Below are positions 9,131-17,494 of a stretch of DNA of 64,000 nt, in pieces. Position numbers and translations under genes: made by a program. The number at the start of each line of letters is the position of its first letter. Within the stretch, counting starts at the first letter, position 1. The stretch spans positions 57,682 through 121,681 of the forward strand of contig JAAXHG010000201.1 in NCBI GenBank assembly GCA_012270995.1, in the 5' to 3' direction. Below the pieces are notes generated by a model. It worked only from the letters and a program-made list of their open reading frames with translations, searched no databases and was not told the DNA's origin. The stretch comes from Vicinamibacteraceae bacterium (lineage in GTDB: Bacteria > Acidobacteriota > Thermoanaerobaculia > Multivoradales > Multivoraceae).

Positions 9131-9162
9131 GAATAATACACCACTCAGACGCACGATTATTC
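9131..9162. promoter_or_regulatory. AT-rich inverted repeat in the argF/rdgB divergent promoter region
   Basis: GAATAAT at 9131-9137 and ATTATTC at 9156-9162 form a perfect 7-bp inverted repeat with an 18-bp spacer, in a gap between divergent genes that is otherwise GC-rich. On the minus strand TATTAT within the first arm matches 5 of 6 bases of a -10 element for argF. The half-sites resemble the GAAT/ATTC arms of ArgR boxes, but the spacing is far wider than the known 18-bp ARG box. An operator is possible, not shown. Confidence 0.3.
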
Positions 9163-9185
9163 ACCGTGCGTCCGGATGCCGGCAG

Positions 9186-9755
9186 ATGAGCGGCGAAGCT
9201 CTCAGCCAGCGGCAGTGGGTGCTCGTCACCGGAAACGCGAACAAGCGGCGCGAGGCGGAGCGGATCGTGGGCCGCCGGTTGGAGACGGCGGCGATCGATC
9301 TGCCGGAGATCCAGTCGGGCGACCTGATCGAGGTGCTGCGGTTCAAGGCGGAGGCTGCCTGGCAGCGGCTCGAGCGGCCGGTCGTGGTCGAGGAAACCGG
9401 GCTGGAGCTTTCGTGCATGAACGGCTTCCCGGGGCCCTTGGTCAAGTGGATGCTCGAGGCGGTAGGCGACGAGGGCATCGCCCGGGTGGCGATCCGGGCC
9501 GGGGATCCGCGCGTCGTTGCGCGCTGCGCGATCATGTTGCGTGACGGCCGGAAACAGCTGATCGCCCAGGGAGCGACCAGCGGCAGGTTGGTGCTGCCCC
9601 CACGCGGCGAACATGGTTTCGGCTGGGATCCGGTCTTTGAACCGGACGGCCTGGAGGAGACCTACGCTGAACTGGGCGATGACGTGAAGGACCGGATCGG
9701 GCACCGCGGCCGCGCCTGGCGCCGGTTCATGCGCGGGGTTCAGCCGGCAGCCTGA
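9186..9755 (+). CDS. rdgB: Non-canonical purine NTP pyrophosphatase (XTP/ITP diphosphatase, Ham1 family)
   Basis: Hydrolyses dITP and XTP to keep deaminated purines out of nucleic acids. The 189-aa protein starts with the phosphate-binding VTGNANKRREAE and has VVEETGLEL, FPGPLVKWML and HGFGWDPVFEP. The VTGNANK and PGP-x-VKW motifs are those of archaeal/eukaryotic ITPases rather than the usual bacterial RdgB. The canonical acidic pair in VEDTGL reads Glu-Glu here. The track ORF extends far upstream through argF on the opposite strand; ATG 9186 is the homology-supported start. The 3' end overlaps convergent coaE by 16 bp. Confidence 0.9.
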   Translation: MSGEALSQRQWVLVTGNANKRREAERIVGRRLETAAIDLPEIQSGDLIEVLRFKAEAAWQRLERPVVVEETGLELSCMNGFPGPLVKWMLEAVGDEGIARVAIRAGDPRVVARCAIMLRDGRKQLIAQGATSGRLVLPPRGEHGFGWDPVFEPDGLEETYAELGDDVKDRIGHRGRAWRRFMRGVQPAA

Positions 9756-10360
9756 GCGCTGGGCCGCTTGCGCAGGGCGGCCAGCACGGTAGCCACCTGG
9801 CCCCGCAGCTCTTCCAGGTTGCCGGCGTTCTCGATCACGAAGTCCGCGACGGCGCGCCGCTCGTCGCTGGTGGCCTGTGCTGTCATCCTCGCTTCAGCCT
9901 GGTGGCGTCCCAATCCGCGTTCGACTGCCCGTTCGAGACGGAGTTCGGACGGCGCCTCGACCGTGATCACGGCGTCGTAGCGCCCGCGCCCCCCGCCTTC
10001 GGCCAGCAGAGGGACCTCGAACACGACGATGGCGTCGTCGTCGTCGCCGGCGGCGTCGAGGACTTCCAGGTACCGCTGCCCGACCAGGGGATGGATCACC
10101 TGCTCCAGGCGCTTCCGGCTGGCCGGGTCGGCGAACACCGCCCGGCCGAGTGCGTCCTTGTCCACGGAGCCGTCGGCCTTGAGCATTCCAGGCCCGAAGA
10201 GGTCGGCAACCGCGTGGGCTCCGGGCTGGCCGGGGCGATACAGCTCGGCGACCAGGGCGTCGGCGTCGGTGACCACGCAGCCCAACTCCGCCAGCATTGC
10301 GCCGACCGTCGACTTGCCGCTGGCGATACCGCCGGTGAGCCCGACCCGTAGAGCAGTCAT
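9740..10360 (-). CDS. coaE: Dephospho-CoA kinase
   Basis: Last step of coenzyme A synthesis, phosphorylating the ribose 3'-OH of dephospho-CoA. The 206-aa P-loop kinase has GLTGGIASGKSTV at residues 7-19, the DAD motif in VTDADALVAELY, and a lid region around RLERAVERGLGRHQAEARM. It is convergent with and overlaps the rdgB 3' end. Its start faces the ribosomal operon promoter across a 198-bp gap. Confidence 0.94.
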   Translation of the reverse strand: MTALRVGLTGGIASGKSTVGAMLAELGCVVTDADALVAELYRPGQPGAHAVADLFGPGMLKADGSVDKDALGRAVFADPASRKRLEQVIHPLVGQRYLEVLDAAGDDDDAIVVFEVPLLAEGGGRGRYDAVITVEAPSELRLERAVERGLGRHQAEARMTAQATSDERRAVADFVIENAGNLEELRGQVATVLAALRKRPSAQAAG

Positions 10361-10410
10361 GGTGGAGCGAGAATACGCCGCCGGGACCTTCGATGGGACC
10401 GTCGCTCATC

Positions 10411-10439
10411 TTGACAAGGCCTGGTTGGGACTCTACGAT
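10411..10439 (+). promoter_or_regulatory. Near-consensus sigma-70 promoter of the rplM operon
   Basis: TTGACA at 10411-10416, a 17-nt spacer and TACGAT at 10434-10439 form a very strong housekeeping-type promoter. It lies about 120 nt upstream of rplM and 50 nt inside the gap from coaE, leaving a leader of about 110 nt. It is the best promoter match seen in the window and fits a highly expressed ribosomal operon. Confidence 0.7.
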
Positions 10440-10468
10440 CCCCGTTCCTCTGCGCGAGGAGGTGCGGT

Positions 10469-10486
10469 AGGAGTATGTCCACTCCT
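10469..10486 (+). promoter_or_regulatory. Leader hairpin of the rplM operon
   Basis: AGGAGT and ACTCCT pair across the six-base loop ATGTCC in the untranslated leader between the promoter and rplM. Autoregulatory leader structures are known for several ribosomal protein operons, but a match to a defined family is not established here. Confidence 0.3.
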
Positions 10487-10558
10487 TACGTCTTGCTGCG
10501 CGCAACGGAGTGCCGGCATCCGGAAAGCAGGGGTCGGTCGGACAGGGTAGGAACACGA

Positions 10559-11032
10559 ATGACTGCAATAGCCAGAGCAAGGACGGCGAACCCGACTTAC
10601 AGCCCCAAGGTGGGCGAGATCGAGCGCCGCTGGTACGTGGTGGACGCGGACGGCGCGACGCTCGGACGTCTGGCTACGCGGGTGGCTCGCATCCTGACGG
10701 GCAAGGACAAGCCCACGTATGCCCGCCATATCGATGTCGGGGACTTCGTCGTGGTCGTCAACGCCGAGAAGGCGGTTCTGACCGGCGGCAAGGACGACAA
10801 GAAGGTCTACTACCGCCACAGCGGACAGCCCGGAAAACTCAAGTCAGAGACCGCTGGCCGTCTGCGCGGCCGCCGGCCCACCAGGCTGGTGGAACTGGCG
10901 GTGCGGGGGATGCTGCCCAAGAACCGCCTGGGCCGCAGGCAACTGAGGAAGCTCAAGGTCTATGCCGGAGCGGAACATCCGCATGCGGCACAGCAGCCGG
11001 AACCGATCGCGATCGAAGGGAGTCCGAGTTGA
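10559..11032 (+). CDS. rplM: 50S ribosomal protein L13
   Basis: Early-binding large-subunit protein on 23S rRNA. The 157-aa product shows [18 protein letters not shown], the [23 protein letters not shown] core and the C-terminal [26 protein letters not shown] region. The ORF track extends upstream to 10475, but ATG 10559 with TAGGA before it agrees with the family, allowing for a short N-terminal extension of about 15 residues. First gene of the ribosomal block; its TGA overlaps the TTG start of rpsI (TTGA). Confidence 0.96.
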   Translation: MTAIARARTANPTYSPKVGEIERRWYVVDADGATLGRLATRVARILTGKDKPTYARHIDVGDFVVVVNAEKAVLTGGKDDKKVYYRHSGQPGKLKSETAGRLRGRRPTRLVELAVRGMLPKNRLGRRQLRKLKVYAGAEHPHAAQQPEPIAIEGSPS

Positions 11033-11418
11033 CGGAAGCGAGTTATGGAACGGGTCGCCGCAAGACGGCCACGGCGCGCGTCTTCTTGCGCCCGGGAAGC
11101 GGCGAGATGACGGTCAACGGCATGGGGATGGACAACTACTTCAGCAGCGAAGTGCTGAAGATGATCGTCCGCCAGCCCCTGCAGGTGGTCGAGAAGGAGG
11201 GCGATGTCGACATCTCATGCACGGTCCGCGGCGGCGGGAGTTCGGGCCAGGCAGGGGCTATCCGGCACGGCCTTTCGCGTGCGCTGGTGGACTTCGATCC
11301 GGAGCTTCGCGAACCGCTCAAGGCGGCCGGGTTCATGACCCGCGATCCGCGGCGCAAGGAACGCAAGAAGTATGGTCAGAAGGGTGCGCGCGCGCGCTTC
11401 CAGTTCAGCAAGAGATAG
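11029..11418 (+). CDS. rpsI: 30S ribosomal protein S9
   Basis: 129-aa small-subunit protein whose C-terminal tail reaches the P-site tRNA. Landmarks are [37 protein letters not shown], and the basic end [21 protein letters not shown]. It starts at TTG 11029, overlapping the rplM stop as TTGA, with GAAGGGAG at 11015-11022. The nearby ATG at 11045 is out of frame, so TTG is the supported start. Translation is probably coupled to L13, the usual L13-S9 pairing. Confidence 0.96.
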   Translation: MTEASYGTGRRKTATARVFLRPGSGEMTVNGMGMDNYFSSEVLKMIVRQPLQVVEKEGDVDISCTVRGGGSSGQAGAIRHGLSRALVDFDPELREPLKAAGFMTRDPRRKERKKYGQKGARARFQFSKR

Positions 11419-11431
11419 CGGGGACAGGTTC

Positions 11432-12280
11432 TTGGCTCACGTCACGATGAAGGAGATGCTGGAAGCCGGCGTCCACTTCGGTCATCAGACGAGGCGCTGG
11501 AATCCGAAGATGCGCAGCTACATCTTCGGCCGGCGCAACGGCATCTACATCATCGATCTTCAGCAGACCCTGCAACGGTTCCGCGAGGCTGCGGAGTATG
11601 TCGAGCACATGGCTCGCATGGGGCGCCGATTGCTGTTCGTCGGCACCAAGCGGCAGGCCCAGCAGGCGGTCGAGGAGGAAGCGCGGCGTTGCGGCCAGTT
11701 CTACGTCACCCATCGGTGGCTTGGCGGCACGCTGACCAACTTCGTCACCATCCGCGCCTCGGTCGAGCGCCTCCAGGACACGGAGAAGAAGCTCGCCGAC
11801 GAGGAGAGCCTCCTGACCAAGAAGGAACGCCTCCGGCTCGAGCGCGAGCGGGACAAGATGGTCCGCAACCTGGACGGAATCCGGGAGATGGAACGGCTCC
11901 CGGACGCTCTCTTCGTCGTGGATCCGCGGCGTGAGCACATCGCGATCGCGGAGGCGAACAAGTTGAACATCCCGGTCGTGGCGATCGTGGATACGAACTG
12001 CGACCCGGAGCTCGTGGACCACGTGATTCCGGGTAACGACGACGCCATCCGGACGATTCGACTGTTTGCCGGCCGGATAGCCGACTCCTACATCGAGGGC
12101 GCCGCCGCCTGGAGCAAGGGTGACGAGGGGCAAGTGGAAACCGCGGCAGCCGTCGAGGCGGACGGCGAATCTCCTGGGCCGGTGACAACCTCGGATCCGG
12201 AGGCGCCGGCCGAGCCGGTCGAGTCAGCCGCCGAGCCGACCGAGGTAGCGGAGCCCGCGGCGGCCAGCGGCAGCGCCTAG
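11432..12280 (+). CDS. rpsB: 30S ribosomal protein S2 with acidic C-terminal tail
   Basis: 282-aa S2. TTG 11432 gives [25 protein letters not shown], the standard S2 start, 13 bp after the S9 stop. The body contains [26 protein letters not shown], and [21 protein letters not shown]. Beyond about residue 235 it carries a tail of some 45 residues rich in Ala, Pro, Glu and Thr that is outside the conserved fold. Acidic tails on S2 occur in several phyla and are probably disordered. Confidence 0.95.
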   Translation: MAHVTMKEMLEAGVHFGHQTRRWNPKMRSYIFGRRNGIYIIDLQQTLQRFREAAEYVEHMARMGRRLLFVGTKRQAQQAVEEEARRCGQFYVTHRWLGGTLTNFVTIRASVERLQDTEKKLADEESLLTKKERLRLERERDKMVRNLDGIREMERLPDALFVVDPRREHIAIAEANKLNIPVVAIVDTNCDPELVDHVIPGNDDAIRTIRLFAGRIADSYIEGAAAWSKGDEGQVETAAAVEADGESPGPVTTSDPEAPAEPVESAAEPTEVAEPAAASGSA

Positions 12281-12375
12281 CGCCCTGAAACCCCGACGAT
12301 TCTCTCGTCCGGCGCCGGCGCCCAGTTGAAGTTCGAGTCCGGGGCGCCTGGAGCCCCCTTAGGGAGAAGGAAGCG

Positions 12376-13017
12376 ATGAGCACAGTGACAGTCGCGATGG
12401 TCAAGGAACTCCGCGAGCGGACCGGTGCGGGCATGATGGACTGCAAGAACGCCCTGGTCGAGACCGGCGGCGACGTTGAGGCGGCTCTCGACGCGCTGCG
12501 CAAGAAGGGCCTGGCCTCCGCGGCCAAGAAGGCGGGCCGTGCCACGAGTGAGGGTCTCGTGGTCTCCTACATCCACGCCGGCGGCAAGATCGGCGTGCTG
12601 CTGGAGATCAACTGCGAGACGGACTTCGTGGCCCGCACGGATGACTTCCAGCAGTTGGCGCACGACCTGTCGCTTCACGTGGCCGCCAGCCAGCCGCGGT
12701 TCATCGGTCGCGACGAGGTGACCGCCGACGTCCTGGAACGGGAGAAGAGGATCCACCGGGAACAGGCCATCGAGTCGGGCAAGCCCGAGCACATCGTCGA
12801 GCGGATCGTCGAAGGTCGCATCCGCAAGTTCTTCGGCGAGACCTGCCTCCTGGAGCAGCCGTTCGTCAAGGACACGGAGCGGACGGTCCAGGACGTGCTC
12901 AAGGAGGCAATCGCCAAGCTGGGCGAGAACATGCGCATCTGCCGTTTCGCCAGGTTCCAGCTCGGCGGCGACTCGACCGTGGCCGCGGCCGTCTCTCCGG
13001 CTGAAGATCCGTCCTGA
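12376..13017 (+). CDS. tsf: Translation elongation factor Ts (short form)
   Basis: Nucleotide exchange factor for EF-Tu. The N-terminal UBA-like region has [19 protein letters not shown], and the core has [13 protein letters not shown]. At 213 aa it is shorter than the E. coli protein (283 aa) and matches the compact Thermus-like form that lacks part of the second core subdomain. ATG 12376 has AGGGAGAAGGA upstream. It lies between rpsB and pyrH in the classic order. Confidence 0.95.
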   Translation: MSTVTVAMVKELRERTGAGMMDCKNALVETGGDVEAALDALRKKGLASAAKKAGRATSEGLVVSYIHAGGKIGVLLEINCETDFVARTDDFQQLAHDLSLHVAASQPRFIGRDEVTADVLEREKRIHREQAIESGKPEHIVERIVEGRIRKFFGETCLLEQPFVKDTERTVQDVLKEAIAKLGENMRICRFARFQLGGDSTVAAAVSPAEDPS

Positions 13018-13024
13018 TCATCGG

Positions 13025-13750
13025 ATGACAGTCGCCGCTTCCGAGCCGGCCTACCGCCGCATCCTGCTCAAGCTGTCGGGGGAAGCCCTGATGGGCGACA
13101 AGCCGTTCGGCATCGATGAGGCCGTGGTGGCGAGGATCGCCGGTCAGATCCGGGATGTCTTCGAGCTTGGCGTGGAGATCGGCATCGTCGTCGGAGGGGG
13201 CAACGTGATCCGAGGTCTGGCCGCGAGCCATCGCGGCGTCGAGCGGGCGACCGGCGACTACATGGGCATGCTGGCGACGGTGATCAACAGCCTGGCGATG
13301 CAGGACGCGTTGGAGAAGGCCGACGTTCCGACCCGGGTGCAGACGGCGCTGGAAATGAAGAGCGTTGCCGAGCCGTTCATTCGCCGCCGGGCGATCCGGC
13401 ACCTGGAGAAGGGCCGCGTCGTGATCTTCGGCGCCGGCACAGGCAACCCGTACCTGACGACGGACACCGCGGCCGCGCTCCGCGCCAATGAGATTCAGGC
13501 CGAGATTCTGCTCAAGGCAACGCAGGTCGATGGCGTCTACAGCGCCGATCCGCGCCGGGACGCCGGGGCGAAGCGTCTGCCCGAAGTGACCTACCAGGAA
13601 GTCCTGGAACGCAACCTGGGCATCATGGACGCGGCCGCGATCAGCCTGTGCCGTGAGAACGACCTGCCGATCGCCGTGTTCGACCTGGGCGCGCCCGGCA
13701 ACATCCGTCGTGTCGTTCTGGGCGAGAGGGTCGGTTCGCTGGTCAGGTGA
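13025..13750 (+). CDS. pyrH: UMP kinase
   Basis: Phosphorylates UMP to UDP; amino-acid-kinase fold, hexameric in the family. The 241-aa protein has [44 protein letters not shown] and a C-terminal TVxx-equivalent region ending [11 protein letters not shown]. It begins 7 bp after tsf with no strong ribosome-binding site, suggesting read-through translation from EF-Ts. Confidence 0.96.
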   Translation: MTVAASEPAYRRILLKLSGEALMGDKPFGIDEAVVARIAGQIRDVFELGVEIGIVVGGGNVIRGLAASHRGVERATGDYMGMLATVINSLAMQDALEKADVPTRVQTALEMKSVAEPFIRRRAIRHLEKGRVVIFGAGTGNPYLTTDTAAALRANEIQAEILLKATQVDGVYSADPRRDAGAKRLPEVTYQEVLERNLGIMDAAAISLCRENDLPIAVFDLGAPGNIRRVVLGERVGSLVR

Positions 13751-13829
13751 GGACCGGCGGAACGGCTGGCGCCTGAAGGATCGGGTCCCTTCGTGCGGCT
13801 ACAATCCGCCGCCTGGGGAGGCTGAGGTC

Positions 13830-14384
13830 ATGCAGGAGCTTTTCTTGGAGATCGAGCTCAAGATGAGGGATGGCGTCGACCACCTTCACGAGGAGCTGAA
13901 GACACTACGGACCGGTCGGGCTTCGACCGCGCTGCTCGATGGAGTGACGGTCGAGTACTACGGTACGCCGACGCCGCTTAATCAACTTGCGAGCCTGTCC
14001 GTCGCCGACGCCACGCTGCTCGTGGCGCAGCCGTTCGATCCGACCCAGATCGCGGCGATCGAACGCGCGATCCTGGTGGCCGATCTGGGCCTGAATCCCT
14101 CCAACGACGGCAGGATCGTTCGTGTGCCGGTGCCTCCTCTCACGCAGGAGCGGCGCCAGGAAATGGTGAAGCGCGCCCACGAGATCGCCGAGCGCTTCCG
14201 CAACTCGGTGCGGGGCGTCCGGCGCGAGGGCAACGATCGCCTGAAGCAGATGGAGAAGGCCAAGGAGATCTCGCAGGACGACGAGCGGCGGGGGTTCGAC
14301 GAGATGCAGAAGCTCCATGACCACTACATCGGTCTGGTGAATCAGGCTCTGGCGAACAAGGAGAAGGACATCCTCGAGATCTAG
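13830..14384 (+). CDS. frr: Ribosome recycling factor
   Basis: Splits the post-termination ribosome together with EF-G. The 184-aa protein has the two-domain RRF pattern: LRTGRASTALLDGVTVEYYGTPTPLNQLA, IERAILVADLGLNPSNDG, VPPLTQERRQEMVK, and the long helix ending with HYIGLVNQALANKEKDILEI. The track start inside pyrH is wrong; ATG 13830 has GAGGT just upstream and matches the family N-terminus. Confidence 0.96.
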   Translation: MQELFLEIELKMRDGVDHLHEELKTLRTGRASTALLDGVTVEYYGTPTPLNQLASLSVADATLLVAQPFDPTQIAAIERAILVADLGLNPSNDGRIVRVPVPPLTQERRQEMVKRAHEIAERFRNSVRGVRREGNDRLKQMEKAKEISQDDERRGFDEMQKLHDHYIGLVNQALANKEKDILEI

Positions 14385-14405
14385 GATGCTCGCGGCGAGT
14401 GAGTC

Positions 14406-15599
14406 TTGACCACCTGCGCCATCGTTCCGGCCGCGGGCGGCGGCCGGCGGTTCGGCGGCGACACCCTCAAGCAGTTCGTGCCGATCCTGGGCAGACCGGT
14501 ACTCGCTTGGGCGATCGAACGGCTGCTGGCGGCGCCCGAGTTGGAGCAGGTCGTGATCGCCGTCCCGCCGGGTCGCGTGGCGGAGACCCGGGAGATGCTG
14601 CGGCGGGAGGTTCGCGTGTCGCGTGACGTGGACCTCTTCACGGCCGAGGGCGGACGGCGCCGGCAGGACTCGGTGAGAGCCGCACTGGTGGCGGCGGAGG
14701 TCGCCCCGTCGGACTGGGTGGCGGTGCATGACGGCGCCCGGCCCTGTCTGGCCCCGGCCGACCTGGCGGAGGTGCTGCGCAGCGCCGCCGGCAGCGGCGG
14801 CGTGGGTGCCGTGCTCTGCCGCCCGGTGAGCGACACTCTGAAGACTGTCGAGGGTGGCCGCCTCCGCGAGACGGTCGACCGCTCCGGTCTGTTCCGGGCC
14901 GAGACGCCGCAGGTCTTTCGGGCCGGAGACCTCTGTGAAGCGCTTGACCGGGCGGAGCGGGAAGACCTGGAGGTCCGCGACGAGAGCAGTCTGTTCGCGC
15001 CGGGCTCGGTGACCGCCGTCGCAGCGTCGCACCCGAATCCGAAGCTCACCAGCGCTTCGGATCTGCCGGCGATCGAAGCCTTGCTTCGGAGGGAGCACGG
15101 GGCCTCGAACGAAGTCGAGAGGACCGTTGGCCACGGCTACGACGTCCACCGGTTGCGGCCGGGACGGCCCCTGATCCTCGGTGGCCAGCGCATTTCCCAC
15201 GAACTCGGTCTCGACGGTCACAGCGATGCGGACGTCGTGCTCCATGCGATCGGCGACGCCCTGCTCGGCGCCGCGGGGCTCGGCGATCTGGGAGTCCACT
15301 TTCCGCCGTCGGACGATGCCTGGCGCGGGGCCGACAGCTCGGACCTGCTGCGCAGGATCGTGGGGCGGGTGCGGGAGAACGGGTTCGAGGTCAGGAACTG
15401 CGACGTTACGCTAATCGCCGAGCGGCCGCGCATGGCGCCCTACCGCGCGGCGATCGAGGACCACGTCGCGCGGTTGCTCGGGCTGGACGCCGGGCGAATG
15501 AACTTCAAGGCGACGACCCATGAGGGATTGGGACCCCTAGGTCGAGGCGAGGGCATGGCGGCCGAGGCCGTCGTGCAGATCGAGAGGCGGCGCGGATGA
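14406..15599 (+). CDS. ispDF: Bifunctional IspD/IspF (MEP cytidylyltransferase and MECDP synthase)
   Basis: Fuses two non-consecutive steps of the MEP isoprenoid pathway. Residues 1-230 are IspD: AIVPAAGGGRRFGG nucleotide loop, TLKQFVPILGRPVLAW, VHDGARPCLAPAD. Residues 240-397 are IspF: GHGYDVHRL with the Asp/His metal ligands, GLDGHSDADVVLHAIGDALLGAAGLGDLG and the KATTHEGLGPLGRGEG end. It starts at TTG 14406, 21 bp after frr, and overlaps rlmB by ATGA. IspE, which acts between the two steps, is not in the window. Confidence 0.94.
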   Translation: MTTCAIVPAAGGGRRFGGDTLKQFVPILGRPVLAWAIERLLAAPELEQVVIAVPPGRVAETREMLRREVRVSRDVDLFTAEGGRRRQDSVRAALVAAEVAPSDWVAVHDGARPCLAPADLAEVLRSAAGSGGVGAVLCRPVSDTLKTVEGGRLRETVDRSGLFRAETPQVFRAGDLCEALDRAEREDLEVRDESSLFAPGSVTAVAASHPNPKLTSASDLPAIEALLRREHGASNEVERTVGHGYDVHRLRPGRPLILGGQRISHELGLDGHSDADVVLHAIGDALLGAAGLGDLGVHFPPSDDAWRGADSSDLLRRIVGRVRENGFEVRNCDVTLIAERPRMAPYRAAIEDHVARLLGLDAGRMNFKATTHEGLGPLGRGEGMAAEAVVQIERRRG

Positions 15600-16381
15600 G
15601 CGGGCCGAAAGGTCCCGAGCCTTCTCGCGAGCCCGTCGCCCGCTGGCGGCTCGGCTTCCAGCCGGTTCGCGAGATCCTCCGCAGCCGCCCGCACGAAGTC
15701 GTCGAAGTCGTCATCGGGAGGGCGCCGGGGGAGCGCCGGCGGACGATCGAGGGTCTCTGCGCGCGACACGGCGTACCGGTTCGAAGCGTCGCCACCGCCG
15801 ACCTGCGGTCGCGGCTCGACGCCGTGGGAGGCGACCACGTGGCGGCACGCGGCTTCGCGGCCTGCCTGGCACCCCGGAGGCGGGGTGGAACGCCGCTCGC
15901 TCCGGCCGACCCCAAACTCCTGGTGCTGGTCGAGGACGTGCAGGATCCACGGAACCTGGGCGCGCTCTTACGGGTGTGCGAGGGCGCCGGGGTCGGTCGC
16001 GTCCTGATCCGCGACCGTGGCGCGGCGCCCCTGTCCCCGGCGGCCGCGGGCGCCGCCGCGGGCGCGGTCGACTGGCTGGCCATCGAACGGATCACCAACA
16101 GCGCCCGGGAGATCGAGCGACTCAAGCAGGACGGTTTCTGGGTGTATGGCGCCGACGCCACGGGCGACGCGCCCTGGACCGTCGACCTGAGCGGCCGGAT
16201 CGCGCTCTGCATCGGCGGTGAAGCCCGCGGCCTACGCCGCCGCACGAGAAGTCTCTGCGACGGCCTTCTCGGCCTGCCGATGCGCGGCCACGTGGAGTCC
16301 CTGAACCTCTCCACCGCCGCCGCGGCGCTGCTCTACGAGGCGGTGCGCCAGCGTCTTGTCAGGCCGGAGGGCCTGGCGTAG
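15596..16381 (+). CDS. rlmB: 23S rRNA (guanosine-2'-O)-methyltransferase RlmB (SpoU/TrmH family)
   Basis: 261-aa SPOUT methyltransferase with an N-terminal RNA-binding substrate domain and a C-terminal knotted SAM domain. Motif 1 is VEDVQDPRNLGALLRVCEGAG; motifs 2 and 3 are ALCIGGEARGLR and LGLPMRGHVESLNLSTAAA. These match RlmB, which methylates G2251 in E. coli, better than generic TrmH. The ATG overlaps the ispDF stop as ATGA, so translation is coupled. The tRNA cluster follows after 41 bp. Confidence 0.9.
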   Translation: MSGPKGPEPSREPVARWRLGFQPVREILRSRPHEVVEVVIGRAPGERRRTIEGLCARHGVPVRSVATADLRSRLDAVGGDHVAARGFAACLAPRRRGGTPLAPADPKLLVLVEDVQDPRNLGALLRVCEGAGVGRVLIRDRGAAPLSPAAAGAAAGAVDWLAIERITNSAREIERLKQDGFWVYGADATGDAPWTVDLSGRIALCIGGEARGLRRRTRSLCDGLLGLPMRGHVESLNLSTAAAALLYEAVRQRLVRPEGLA

Positions 16382-16422
16382 ACTCCGGCGTCGCCGTGGC
16401 GCCAAGCGCCTCGCAAGCGAGG

Positions 16423-16497
16423 GCCGGCATAGCTCAGTGGTAGAGCAACTGCCTTGTAAGCAGTAGGTCCTCGGTTCGAATCCGGGTGCCGGCTCCA
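16423..16497 (+). tRNA. tRNA-Thr (TGT)
   Basis: The acceptor GCCGGCA pairs perfectly with TGCCGGC, and the discriminator T is followed by an encoded CCA. The anticodon stem ACTGC/GCAGT encloses CTTGTAA, giving anticodon TGT. The T loop TTCGAAT is standard. It is the first of three tandem tRNA genes. Confidence 0.95.
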
Positions 16498-16510
16498 TGG
16501 GGAAGTTGCC

Positions 16511-16597
16511 GGAGGCGTGGCCGAGCGGTCAAAGGCAACAGACTGTAAATCTGTCGGGCAAAGCCCTACGGTGGTTCGAATCCATCCGCCTCCACCA
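16511..16597 (+). tRNA. tRNA-Tyr (GTA)
   Basis: A class II tRNA of 87 nt with a long variable arm. The acceptor GGAGGCG pairs with CGCCTCC, followed by discriminator A and an encoded CCA. The anticodon stem ACAGA/TCTGT closes loop CTGTAAA, giving anticodon GTA. Confidence 0.95.
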
Positions 16598-16617
16598 CTT
16601 CCTCCCCACGCGGGTGC

Positions 16618-16689
16618 GCGGGAGTAACTCAGGGGTAGAGTCACAGCCTTCCAAGCTGTTGGTCGCGGGTTCGAATCCCGTCTCCCTTT
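16618..16689 (+). tRNA. tRNA-Gly (TCC) with imperfect acceptor stem and no encoded CCA
   Basis: The D arm, anticodon arm (ACAGC/GCTGT around CTTCCAA, anticodon TCC) and T arm (GGGTTCGAATCCC) are intact. The 5' acceptor GCGGGAG faces CTCCCTT instead of CTCCCGC, leaving a C2-T71 mismatch and a G1-T72 wobble, and TTGCT follows where the two neighbours encode CCA. It may be functional with a weak stem, or its 3' end may have been replaced. Confidence 0.8.
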
Positions 16690-16711
16690 GCTGACGCCGT
16701 TTTGAAGCGGT

Positions 16712-16740
16712 CGCCGGCCCTTGGCCGGCGGCGTTTTGTT
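16712..16740 (+). terminator. Intrinsic terminator after the tRNA cluster
   Basis: CGCCGGCC, loop CTT, then GGCCGGCG give an eight-pair GC stem followed by GCGTTTTGTTT. It is the strongest terminator-like hairpin in the window and ends the rplM-to-tRNA transcription unit. Confidence 0.7.
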
Positions 16741-16743
16741 TGT

Positions 16744-16764
16744 GCCGCCTTCGGCGGCGTTCTT
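16744..16764 (+). terminator. Second hairpin in tandem after the tRNA cluster
   Basis: GCCGCC, loop TTC, GGCGGC and then GTTCTTT sit directly behind the first terminator and may act as a backup. The remaining bases to 16919 hold no recognisable gene. Confidence 0.45.
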
Positions 16765-16919
16765 TGCAGTAGGGAAGATCGCCTAGACGGCGGCGATCGC
16801 TCGCAGCGGTGCCATGTCATCCGCATGTACAGAACCTCGCCACGCCGGGGTGGTTCTCTGGGTGCGCGGACCTTCTGGTCCGCATCAAGCGCGACGCCGC
16901 GAAGCGGCGAGCGCGAGTC

Positions 16920-17387
16920 TTACTCCGCCGCCACCACCGCCGTTGCCTCCACTTCGATCAGCAGCGACGGGAACACCAACCCCGTTACCCCAACCCAGGT
17001 AGCCGCGCGCGGCGGGTCGAGTTGCAGCACCTTGGCCTGTGCCCGGCCGACGGTCCGCACTTTCTCCGGGTCGATGTCCTTGATGAAGACGGTCGTCTTG
17101 ACGATGTCTTCGGCGCTCGCTCCGGCCTGCTCCATGCGCTTGACGACGTTGGTGAAGGCGATCTCGGCCTGCTCGGCGAGAGTCGCCGCGGGCGCGTCCG
17201 CGCCGTCGGCCACGCCGATCTGGCCCGAGAGGCGGATCGTGGTGACGCCGTTGGCGGTCGTCTTGGCGATTTGGGAGAAGCCCTGCTGCGAGCCGAGGAA
17301 TTCCGTCTTCAGTTCTTGTGCCTTCGTGCTGCCGGTCGCGACGAGGAGGACGCCGAGGAAGAAGGCGAGGGGAGTGTGTCTCTTCAT
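16920..17387 (-). CDS. Secreted RidA/YjgF-family protein
   Basis: 155-aa RidA-fold protein with a cleavable signal peptide (PLAFFLGVLLVATGSTKAQ, about residues 6-24), so it acts in the periplasm rather than the cytoplasm. The core shows TTIRLSGQIG, an EQAEIAFTNVVKRMEQAGAS helix, DIVKTTVFIKDI, and LLIEVEATAV. In deaminase-type RidA an Arg precedes the last strands (ARSCVEV in E. coli); here the segment reads AATWVGV, so imine/enamine deaminase activity is doubtful. It stands alone on the minus strand. Function unknown. Confidence 0.82.
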   Translation of the reverse strand: MKRHTPLAFFLGVLLVATGSTKAQELKTEFLGSQQGFSQIAKTTANGVTTIRLSGQIGVADGADAPAATLAEQAEIAFTNVVKRMEQAGASAEDIVKTTVFIKDIDPEKVRTVGRAQAKVLQLDPPRAATWVGVTGLVFPSLLIEVEATAVVAAE

Positions 17388-17494
17388 TTTGCGGGCTCCT
17401 GGAGCCGGGCCGTGTCGGCCGTGTGAAGTCAGCGGTTGAATGTCGGGATGCCTACGATAGCGCGCTTGGTACGCTGCCGGCGGAGGTGCCGCTG

